Below, piece after piece: positions 1 to 5,294 of a DNA stretch of 7,642 nt (position 1 is the stretch's first letter; each line of letters starts with the position of its first letter). The translations under genes and the position numbers were made by a program. Source of the stretch: Thioalkalivibrio sp. (GTDB taxonomy: Bacteria > Pseudomonadota > Gammaproteobacteria > Ectothiorhodospirales > Ectothiorhodospiraceae); NCBI GenBank assembly GCA_003555285.1, contig PWGH01000243.1, positions 1-7,642 of the forward strand. Reading direction: 5' to 3'. Below the pieces are notes generated by a model. The model had not been told where the DNA came from, searched no databases, and saw only the letters and a list, made by a program, of their open reading frames with translations.

Positions 1-414
1 CCGTGCGTACTGCCGCACTGACAAATGGAGCGATTTATGCTGCCGGCTGGGGAACAGGTAGCTGCCGCTGGTCAGGCTGGCCTTCGCGATCCAGGCGGCC
101 ACCGCAACGCGGGTCGGATCGGTGAGTTCAAACCGAACCGGTTCACGGGTCTTCTGCTGGATTACGCTGGCACGGGTCAGGACTTCGCCACCCCGGGCCA
201 CATCGTTCACCCGCAACTGGACCAGATCGCAGCCGCAGAGCTTGCTGTCGATCGCGAGGTTGAACAGGGCGAGTTCCTTGGTTTTTCCGGCCATCTCCAG
301 CCGGGTGCGCAGGGCCCAGAGCTCTCTGAGCTTGAGCGGTGGTTTCTGGCCGATGAGCTTGCCCTTGTTCCAGGGGGTTGGATGGTAAGCAACGGTCATT
401 GCACTGTCGTTCAT
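1..414 (-). CDS. Tyrosine-type site-specific recombinase (integrase), N-terminal part, cut by window edge
   Basis: The frame opens with ATG at 414-412 and stays open to the window edge, giving 138 residues of a short (about 200 aa) integrase family that I recognise. The start MNDSAMTVAY, the segments GKLIGQKPPLKL (18-29), LALFNLAIDSKL (48-59), VIQQKT (84-89) and SYLFPSR all fit it. Enzymes of this superfamily break and rejoin DNA through a tyrosine, using two arginines, a lysine and histidines. The beta-hairpin lysine (K88) is present. The residue at the first catalytic arginine position (normally L-R-G/A-C-D-L) is cysteine, C60, codon TGC at 237-235. The C-terminal HxxR and tyrosine lie outside the window. 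A GAGGGG Shine-Dalgarno sits 7 nt before the start. The gene lies downstream of mqsRA on the same strand after a 190-nt gap, which suggests its own promoter. Family assignment is strong. Activity is doubtful. Confidence 0.85.
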   Translation of the reverse strand, partial: MNDSAMTVAYHPTPWNKGKLIGQKPPLKLRELWALRTRLEMAGKTKELALFNLAIDSKLCGCDLVQLRVNDVARGGEVLTRASVIQQKTREPVRFELTDPTRVAVAAWIAKASLTSGSYLFPSRQHKSLHLSVRQYAR

Positions 415-496
415 GGTCGGTCCCCTCGTTCGTGGTTGAGGAAACACGAGCATGAACCGATTCGGAGGGACGGTTGGCGACCCTTACCGGTCGGTC

Positions 497-525
497 ATTG
501 AAAGAGTATGAGGGACTGCTGTCGA
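497..525 (-). promoter_or_regulatory. Candidate sigma70 promoter of the recombinase gene
   Basis: Read on the minus strand, TCGACA (525-520, 5 of 6 to the -35 consensus) is followed after 17 nt by TTCAAT (502-497, 4 of 6 to the -10 consensus). Transcription would start near 490, leaving a leader of roughly 75 nt before the recombinase ATG. The -10 is weak. The octamer GGTCGGTC (plus strand) occurs in this leader at 489-496 and again beside the start codon at 415-422. This is a sequence match only. Confidence 0.4.
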
Positions 526-604
526 GCGGATTGCCGACATCCACCCAGTGTCATCGCTATCTGGCACCGAAGACGAGGATGCGTCGGTCGATCGGATCAT
601 GGCC

Positions 605-1012
605 TCACGCCCGCTTCGCTTCCTCCAGCAATTCCGGATGACGATCCAGCACCCGCAGAAACTTCACCACGGCTCGGGGCGGATCCACTTCCCCCCGCTC
701 ATATCGACTGAACGCGTTTACGCCGCCGCCGAATACCTCGGCGGCGGCCTTCTGCGTCAGTTTCAGGCGGGTGCGGATTCGGCGTACTTCCTGGCCTCGC
801 TGCCTTCGGCGCTCAATCACCAGATCATCCATTGCCGCGGCATACCGGGCCGCGCTGTCACTGTCGGCAAACTCGACCTCCCCGCACTGGTTGCAGAACC
901 AGCCGCGCACATCGCTTACCTCCTGGCTGAGCCCGTCCAGGCGGGCCGTCACGATATGCACATCGAGGGTCATCTGCCCGGTTTCGCAATGGTTGCAGGT
1001 TCGTGTGGTCAT
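605..1012 (-). CDS. mqsA: MqsA-family antitoxin and operon repressor
   Basis: This 135-aa protein matches E. coli MqsA (131 aa) along its length. The N-terminal zinc-binding domain has C6-x2-C9 and C40-x2-C43. This domain neutralises MqsR in the known system. The C-terminal helix-turn-helix (about 76-135) contains LTQKAAAEVFGGGVNAFSRYE, broken here as LTQKAAAEVF (85-94) and GGGVNAFSRYE (95-105). N99 and R103 align with the DNA-contacting N97 and R101 of the E. coli protein. The end RVLDRHPELLEEAKRA also follows the family. I chose the ATG at 1012-1010 because it starts directly before the first CxxC and has an AGAGG site 8 nt upstream, inside the last codons of mqsR. The frame extends upstream but that part is unlike the family. 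Only 2 nt separate it from the mqsR stop, so translation is probably coupled. It should bind MqsR and repress the operon through the site at 1327-1341. Confidence 0.95.
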   Translation of the reverse strand: MTTRTCNHCETGQMTLDVHIVTARLDGLSQEVSDVRGWFCNQCGEVEFADSDSAARYAAAMDDLVIERRRQRGQEVRRIRTRLKLTQKAAAEVFGGGVNAFSRYERGEVDPPRAVVKFLRVLDRHPELLEEAKRA

Positions 1013-1014
1013 CA

Positions 1015-1317
1015 CTACAGCCTCTTGAATGAAATCACGATGGCGCCGTCCGAGCGCAGAGTGAACTTCACATAGGCGACACCCATCGGGGTCGGTACGT
1101 GGTACACGTCCTGCCATACTCGGTGATCTTGGTACGTCGTCATGCTCTTGTGGAACATCCGCCGTTCCACGCTAAGCACGGTCGCCAGCATCTCAGTGCT
1201 CAATAGCCCCATCTGTGCGCCTCCGTCCAGCGCTGTCCGGGTAAATGCCCGAATGCCGGCCTTGGCCACCTGATCCTTGACGCGCTCCAGCGCGTAGTGG
1301 GGGCTACGTTTCTCCAC
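1015..1317 (-). CDS. mqsR: MqsR-family mRNA interferase toxin
   Basis: This 100-aa protein aligns end to end with E. coli MqsR (98 aa), including the start MEKRSPH, the core KSMTTYQDHRVWQDVY (57-72) and the end VISFKRL. MqsR is a RelE-fold, ribosome-independent endoribonuclease that cleaves mRNA mainly at GC[U/A] sites. The residues linked to catalysis in E. coli (K56, Q68, Y81, K96) have counterparts here at K57, Q69, Y82 and K98, so the toxin looks intact. The start is GTG at 1317-1315. An in-frame TAA lies eight codons upstream with no ATG between, so GTG is the only credible start. No Shine-Dalgarno is visible before it, which may keep toxin synthesis low. The order toxin then antitoxin is typical for mqsRA and the reverse of most type II operons. 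Confidence 0.95.
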   Translation of the reverse strand: MEKRSPHYALERVKDQVAKAGIRAFTRTALDGGAQMGLLSTEMLATVLSVERRMFHKSMTTYQDHRVWQDVYHVPTPMGVAYVKFTLRSDGAIVISFKRL

Positions 1318-1326
1318 GAGAATAAT

Positions 1327-1341
1327 TAACCATATCGGTTA
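1327..1341 (-). promoter_or_regulatory. Probable MqsA operator
   Basis: This is the inverted repeat TAACC-N5-GGTTA (minus strand: TAACC GATAT GGTTA). The E. coli MqsA site is AACCT-N(2-4)-AGGTT. The outer AACC/GGTT bases contacted by the repressor are kept here with the same 5-nt separation as the N3 form, while the inner T and A differ. It lies just downstream of the predicted transcription start and within the mqsR leader, a suitable place for autorepression. Confidence 0.75.
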
Positions 1342-1350
1342 TTTCCTTCC

Positions 1351-1379
1351 ACTGTACTGAGGGCACTCTCGGGTGTCAA
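1351..1379 (-). promoter_or_regulatory. Sigma70 promoter of mqsRA
   Basis: On the minus strand a perfect TTGACA (1379-1374) is followed by a 17-nt spacer and TACAGT (1356-1351, 4 of 6). The start of transcription should be near 1344, giving a leader of about 27 nt, AU-rich near the GTG and without a Shine-Dalgarno. This is the best promoter match in the window and is positioned so that MqsA at 1327-1341 would block it. Confidence 0.75.
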
Positions 1380-1520
1380 TTGCCTTGCACACCCGCCCTT
1401 GCTCCTGCTTCCGCCAGCCCGCGAACACTCTCGGCGGGTTGTTCCCGGCCGAGCGGCCACGAAGCCCCAAGCCAGCCTGTAACCGATGGGGTTCCGTTGC
1501 GGAGAGGTGACCGCTGTCAA

Positions 1521-1560
1521 CCGGGTTGCAGTCCTTCGTCGCCGCAATCCGGGTGCCCGG
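1521..1560 (+). other. Overlapping hairpin-forming sequences upstream of prfC
   Basis: CCGGGTTGC (1521-1529) can pair with GCAATCCGG (1544-1552) as a 9-bp stem with one G-U pair and a 14-nt loop. The right arm overlaps a second inverted repeat, CCGGG-TG-CCCGG (1549-1560), so the two structures compete. No T-tract follows, so neither is a standard terminator. Apart from this, 1380-1665 shows no gene and no convincing prfC promoter. Confidence 0.3.
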
Positions 1561-1665
1561 TCAGGGCCGCAAGCTGTTTCCCGCAACCCTGAGATCGGCT
1601 GCTCCTGCCTGCGTAGCCCGCCCACAACCGGCGTACTGAACGGTTTTCCAGACCGGGCCCGCCCC

Positions 1666-3254
1666 ATGTCCTTCACCCAGGAAACCGCTCGGCGCCGCAC
1701 CTTTGCGATCATTTCGCATCCCGACGCCGGCAAGACCACGATAACCGAGAAGCTGCTGCTGTTCGGCGGCGCGATCCAGCTCGCCGGTACGGTCAAGGGC
1801 CGCAAGAGTTCCCGCCACGCGACCTCCGACTGGATGGAAATGGAGAAGCAGCGCGGCATCTCGGTGACCTCCTCGGTGATGCAGTTCCCCTACCGCGACC
1901 GCATCGTGAACCTGCTCGACACCCCGGGCACGAGGACTTCTCCGAGGACACCTACCGCACGCTGACCGCGGTGGACTCGGCGCTGATGGTGATCGACGCC
2001 GCCAAAGGCGTCGAGGAGCGCACCATCAAGCTGATGGAGGTCTGCCGGCTGCGCGACACCCCGATCATGACCTTCGTCAACAAGCTCGACCGCGAGGGCC
2101 GCGAGGCGATCGAGCTGCTCGACGAGATCGAGGACGTGCTGAAGATCGAGTGCGCGCCGGTGACCTGGCCGATCGGCATGGGCAAGCGCTTCAAGGGCGT
2201 CTACCACCTCGCGCACGACGCGGTGCACATCTATTCGCCGACCCATGGCGGCAAGATCCAGCAGGGCGAGGTGATCGCGGGCCTCGACAACCCGCGCCTG
2301 GAGGCGCTGCTCGGCGATCAGGCCGCGGAACTGCGCGAGGAGCTGGAACTGGTGCAGGGCGCGTCGAACCGCTTCGACCTCGACGCCTATCGGCAGGGTC
2401 GCCAGACGCCGGTCTTCTTCGGATCCGCGATCAACAACTTCGGCGTGCAGGAACTGCTCGATGCCTTCGTCGAGAACGCCCCCGGGCCGCTGCCGCGCCC
2501 GACCCGAAGCCGGCCGGTGGAACCCGCCGAACCCACCTTCAGCGGCTTTGTGTTCAAGATTCAGGCGAACATGGACCCGCACCACCGCGACCGCATCGCC
2601 TTTCTGCGGGTCTGCTCGGGCACCTTCGAGAAGGGTGCGAAGCTGCGCCACGTGCGCATCGGGCGCGACGTGAAGATCGCCGATGCGCTGACCTTCATGG
2701 CCTCCGACCGCGAGCACATCGAGACCGCGTATCCCGGCGACATCATCGGCATCCACAACCACGGCACCATCCGCATCGGCGACACCTTCACCGAGGGCGA
2801 GGAACTCGCCTTCTCCGGCATCCCGAACTTCGCCCCGGAGCTCTTTCGCCGCGCGCAGTTGCGCGACCCGCTGAAGATGAAGCAGCTGGCGAAGGGGCTG
2901 CAGGAGCTCTGCGAGGAGGGCGCGACCCAGCTGTACCGGCCCCTGATCAACAACGACCTGATCCTGGGCGCGGTCGGCGTGCTGCAGTTCGACGTGGTCG
3001 CCGAGCGCCTGAAGACCGAATACAAGGTCGACTGCCGTTTCGAGAAGGTGAACGTCTCGACCGCACGCTGGGTGAGCTGCGACGACCCCAAGCGCTTCGA
3101 GGAGTTCAAGGACCGAGCGATGAGCAACCTTGCCATCGATCACGGCGGCGACCTCGTCTACATCGCGCCGACCCGGGTCAACCTGCAGATGGCGATCGAG
3201 AAATGGCCCGAGGTGCAATTTCATTCCACCCGCGAACACGGGCTTGCCGTCTAA
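1666..3254 (+). pseudogene. prfC: Peptide chain release factor 3 (RF3), interrupted by a one-base frameshift
   Basis: RF3 is a ribosomal GTPase that removes RF1/RF2 after peptide release. Counting one missing base, this gene encodes 529 aa, the same length as E. coli RF3 as I recall it, and it matches throughout. Recognisable parts are the P-loop SHPDAGKTT (17-25), [13 protein letters not shown] (switch I region), NLLDTPG (82-88), FVNKLDR (G4), the KIQANMDP segment of domain II and the end VQFHSTREH. After GGC at 1927-1929 the expected next codon is CAC for the catalytic histidine of DTPGH. The sequence reads AC then GAG, so one C is absent near 1929-1930. Translated as written, the frame runs to a stop at 1963-1965 and gives a 99-aa product. 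The remaining 440 residues continue in the -1 frame to TAA at 3252-3254. The ATG at 1666 fits the family start ([20 protein letters not shown]), though no Shine-Dalgarno is visible. Third codon positions are strongly G/C, and the rest of the gene is well preserved, so the defect is either recent or a sequencing error. Confidence 0.93.
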
Positions 3255-3396
3255 CATCAACGGCGTCGAAACGGCACCGGGTCTGCCGACCCAAGGCCGG
3301 GGCTGGCCTGACCACGGTCAAGCCGGACCTGTAGGCCGGGTGTCCCGTTGCGGTGCCATGGCAGCAGGCTCGAAGTCCCGCCAAACGTACCGCCCA

Positions 3397-3425
3397 TTCC
3401 CATTTTCGGGCGCTTTGCCTACCAT
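3397..3425 (+). promoter_or_regulatory. Candidate promoter of the yajD-like gene
   Basis: TTCCCA (3397-3402, 4 of 6) and TACCAT (3420-3425, 4 of 6) are separated by exactly 17 nt. Transcription would start near 3432, about 20 nt before the ATG. Each hexamer is modest, but the spacing and the palindrome immediately downstream strengthen the case. Confidence 0.4.
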
Positions 3426-3426
3426 T

Positions 3427-3441
3427 AGGATCAGTGATCCT
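3427..3441 (+). promoter_or_regulatory. 15-bp perfect palindrome, possible operator of the yajD-like gene
   Basis: AGGATCA-G-TGATCCT is a perfect inverted repeat with 7-bp arms around one base. It follows the candidate -10 by one base, straddles the predicted start site and abuts the Shine-Dalgarno GGAG (3442-3445, 7 nt before the ATG). It could be a repressor site. It could also act in RNA, although a one-base loop makes a stable full hairpin unlikely. Confidence 0.45.
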
Positions 3442-3452
3442 GGAGCCGAGCC

Positions 3453-3809
3453 ATGAGTGACAAAGACCCCAGCCGCCTGGATGCCATCGTCGCGCGCGCC
3501 CATCGCGAACGGACCGATCGCGAGCAGGGTTACCGGGAACGGGCGCTGAAGATGTACCCCTGGATCTGCGGGCGCTGCAGCCGCGAATTCACGAACGCCA
3601 ACCTGCGCGAACTCACCGTGCACCACCGCGACCACAACCACGACAACAACCCGCTCGATGGCAGCAACTGGGAGTTGCTGTGCCTCTACTGCCACGACAA
3701 CGAGCACCAGCGCTACGTCGACGCCACCCCCGGCCAGGACAAGGCCACCGGCAAGGGCGCCACCCACAACCCCTTCGCCGCCCTCGGCGACCTGCTCAAG
3801 CGCAACTGA
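3453..3809 (+). CDS. yajD: YajD-like HNH endonuclease family protein
   Basis: This 118-aa protein closely resembles E. coli YajD (about 115 aa), an HNH-family protein whose biological role is not established. A basic, charged N-terminus leads into YRERALKMYPWICGRC (27-42). The ββα-metal site follows: C39/C42 and C77/C80 for structural zinc, H57-H58 with D60, H61 and H63 as the HHxDHxH core, N72 in SNWELLC, and H81/H85 after the second CxxC. All expected HNH residues are present. The C-terminus NPFAALGDLLKRN also matches the family (NPFADL). A GGAG ribosome binding site sits 7 nt before the ATG. It lies 198 nt after prfC on the same strand with its own candidate promoter, so it is probably transcribed alone. 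No phage terminase or restriction gene is nearby to suggest those HNH roles. Family assignment is strong. Substrate is unknown. Confidence 0.92.
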   Translation: MSDKDPSRLDAIVARAHRERTDREQGYRERALKMYPWICGRCSREFTNANLRELTVHHRDHNHDNNPLDGSNWELLCLYCHDNEHQRYVDATPGQDKATGKGATHNPFAALGDLLKRN

Positions 3810-3839
3810 CCGCCGTCCGGCCCTAACGCCGTATGACCC

Positions 3840-3869
3840 GTAGGGTGGGCCAAGCGCAGCGGGCCCACC
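3840..3869 (+). repeat. Palindromic intergenic repeat (GTAGGGTGGGC...GCCCACC type)
   Basis: GGTGGGCC (3844-3851) and GGCCCACC (3862-3869) form a perfect 8-bp stem around a 10-nt loop, AAGCGCAGCG, preceded by GTAG. From memory, elements beginning GTAGGGTGGGC and ending GCCCACC are scattered between genes in many proteobacterial genomes. Only one copy is in this window, so its repeat nature cannot be shown here. It lies 30 nt after the yajD stop and could end transcription or protect the mRNA 3' end, but no T-tract follows. Confidence 0.5.
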
Positions 3870-4190
3870 AGGGCCTATGTCCAGCTCGGTAGCTGCGGCG
3901 TGCTCCCGCGCTACGCTGCGTAGATAACATCCCCAACGGCTTTACAGCGACCGATGCTCCTGGCACGCCCTCCGTTGTGCACTCGTTCAAGGCGAACCTG
4001 GTACCGCTATCTGATGGTCAGCCGGGAACGCAACCGGCAGTTCGACCCCAAGGTGTCCACGATACTCATCAATGCTTCCGGCGAGTGGACATCGGCGCTT
4101 TCTCGTGGGTGACCGCTTGCTGATCTGGTCCGGACGGCAACAACCGAGCGATCATCCGAGCGGACGCTCCAGGACCAAATGAACGGTGCG
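3870..4190. other. Intergenic region with no recognisable gene
   Basis: I see no start codon with a ribosome binding site leading into a plausible protein on either strand. A plus-strand frame stays open to TGA at 4121-4123 but has no ATG and no family resemblance, so it is at most a decayed remnant. A 13-bp perfect palindrome, CTACGC-T-GCGTAG, lies at 3911-3923. Confidence 0.5.
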
Positions 4191-4191
4191 T

Positions 4192-4223
4192 TTCTGGACA
4201 TGGCATCCAGAACCTCGTATACA
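4192..4223 (+). promoter_or_regulatory. Promoter with embedded inverted repeat, upstream of the lipoprotein gene
   Basis: TGGACA (4195-4200, 5 of 6) and TATACA (4218-4223, 4 of 6) are 17 nt apart, placing the start near 4230 and a leader of about 62 nt. An inverted repeat with 7-bp perfect arms, TTCTGGA (4192-4198) and TCCAGAA (4206-4212), separated by 7 nt, covers the -35 box. Its geometry suits a dimeric regulator and would favour repression. The regulator is not identifiable. Confidence 0.5.
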
Positions 4224-4292
4224 AGAACTCCTAAAAGGTGAGTCAAACTGTGCATCTCGTATCGGTTGCGTGCCTGACGAAGGAAGAAAAGA

Positions 4293-5294
4293 ATGCGCTT
4301 TCTGGCTATTGCATTGATCGGCTCATGCCTGATTTTGGCGGGTTGTGGTTCCGGTGGCGCGGGCAACCCGCAGGTCGCCTGTGAAGCGACGACCTCCTTC
4401 ACCGACGGAATGGCGTTCGATGCAATCGAGCTTCAGGGTTTTTCCGATCCCTTCTGGCAAAGCGTCGTTGATCCCGAACTCTCCCTTTTCGCCGAATTCT
4501 CACTGATCACCGAGGCTGCGCCGTTCAAGGCCCGAATGGCCGTGATCACCTCTGAGGCGGATGCCGATGAGCGCTGGTTGCGCACCCAGATGCCCTTCAA
4601 CCCGGCCGACATTTATGGTAGCCACGAATACACGCTTGAATTGGTGGCAGGCACCCAGCGCTGCAAGGGCGGTACGGTGGTCGTCACGGGCCTCACCCCG
4701 AGCAATGACCCGGACTCGACCCTGGAAAGCCTGGATGGTTACCTCGAAGACCTGCTGATCGAGTATGGCGTGCCCTTTGGCCTGACGTCCTGGGATTCAC
4801 TGACCCAGGCGGTGGCGGACTTCGACCCGGCAAGCGAACCGCCGCTCAGCCTGATCGCGCTGCTAATGGCCGTGGAAGCCCAGCAGGGGCTGCGTGATTT
4901 GTTGCAGGAACTTACTGAAGAAGAGCGGAAGACGGCCGCGGCGATCTTCGAGAGCGTGGATATGGTGGAAATCCTGCGCGAACGCGCCCAGACGGCGGTC
5001 GTGAGCCAATCCCTGTACCTGCCGCGCCTCCCGGGCCTGACTACCTCGGCAGCGCAACCCCGGCAGTTGCCGCGGATGAAAGACGGCGTCATGACCCTGA
5101 GTTCCGGCGTTTGTACTCAGATTGAAGCTGATCCCAGACCGATTTCCGATGCCTTCGAACTTGACCGTCTGATGCGGGCGCAACAGACCCAGGAGGCGAG
5201 CCTCGATGCCGGTTGGCGCACCGCGCTGGGCGCCGGTTCGCCCCTGATCCGCGGTGGGGTTGGCGCAGGGCTTGGCCTGCTCACGTTCATTTAA
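4293..5294 (+). CDS. Lipoprotein of unknown function, N-terminal portion ending at an in-frame TAA
   Basis: The protein starts MRFLAIALIGSC and carries a clear lipobox, L15-A16-G17-C18. The mature protein should therefore be lipidated at C18. G19 at position +2 (no Asp) argues for delivery to the outer membrane. A strong AAGGAAG site lies 6 nt before the ATG. As written the product is 333 aa, mostly polar. It has a mixed N-terminal domain (about 30-150), a helical stretch rich in Glu, Ala and Leu (about 150-240) and a glycine-rich hydrophobic end (about 310-333, RGGVGAGLGLLTFI). The TAA at 5292-5294 lies in the same frame as the long open frame that follows, so this looks like the first third of one large gene rather than a complete protein. 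I recognise no family. Codon use is more mixed (TTT, ATT, TAT and TTG are common) than in prfC, suggesting lower expression or separate ancestry. Confidence 0.75.
   Translation: MRFLAIALIGSCLILAGCGSGGAGNPQVACEATTSFTDGMAFDAIELQGFSDPFWQSVVDPELSLFAEFSLITEAAPFKARMAVITSEADADERWLRTQMPFNPADIYGSHEYTLELVAGTQRCKGGTVVVTGLTPSNDPDSTLESLDGYLEDLLIEYGVPFGLTSWDSLTQAVADFDPASEPPLSLIALLMAVEAQQGLRDLLQELTEEERKTAAAIFESVDMVEILRERAQTAVVSQSLYLPRLPGLTTSAAQPRQLPRMKDGVMTLSSGVCTQIEADPRPISDAFELDRLMRAQQTQEASLDAGWRTALGAGSPLIRGGVGAGLGLLTFI

Noticed and set aside
143..544. Minus-strand 133-aa open frame overlapping the recombinase
   Set aside because: Low-complexity out-of-frame reading. The integrase frame ending at the window edge carries the conserved motifs.
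1013..1117. N-terminal extension of mqsA by 35 residues
   Set aside because: It lies wholly within mqsR in another frame and is unlike the family. The ATG at 1012 has its own AGAGG site.
1304..1333. Nine-residue minus-strand leader ORF overlapping the mqsR start, with GGAAGG upstream
   Set aside because: The GGAAGG at 1350-1345 lies upstream of the predicted transcription start near 1344, is 11 nt from the ATG and would not be in the mRNA.
1890..3260. Long minus-strand open frame (456 aa) antiparallel to prfC
   Set aside because: It is a shadow of the GC-rich prfC codons, rich in Val, Ala, His and Leu, with no family resemblance.
3280..3300. Small GGGTC-TGCC-GACCC hairpin after prfC as a terminator
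   Set aside because: The stem is only 5 bp and no T-tract follows.
2150..3334. Plus-strand 394-aa open frame inside prfC
   Set aside because: Arg/Ala/Pro/His-rich out-of-frame reading. The RF3 frame explains the region.
4007..4402. Minus-strand 131-aa open frame across the lipoprotein promoter and start
   Set aside because: It overlaps a well-supported promoter, Shine-Dalgarno and signal peptide on the other strand, and has no recognisable domain.
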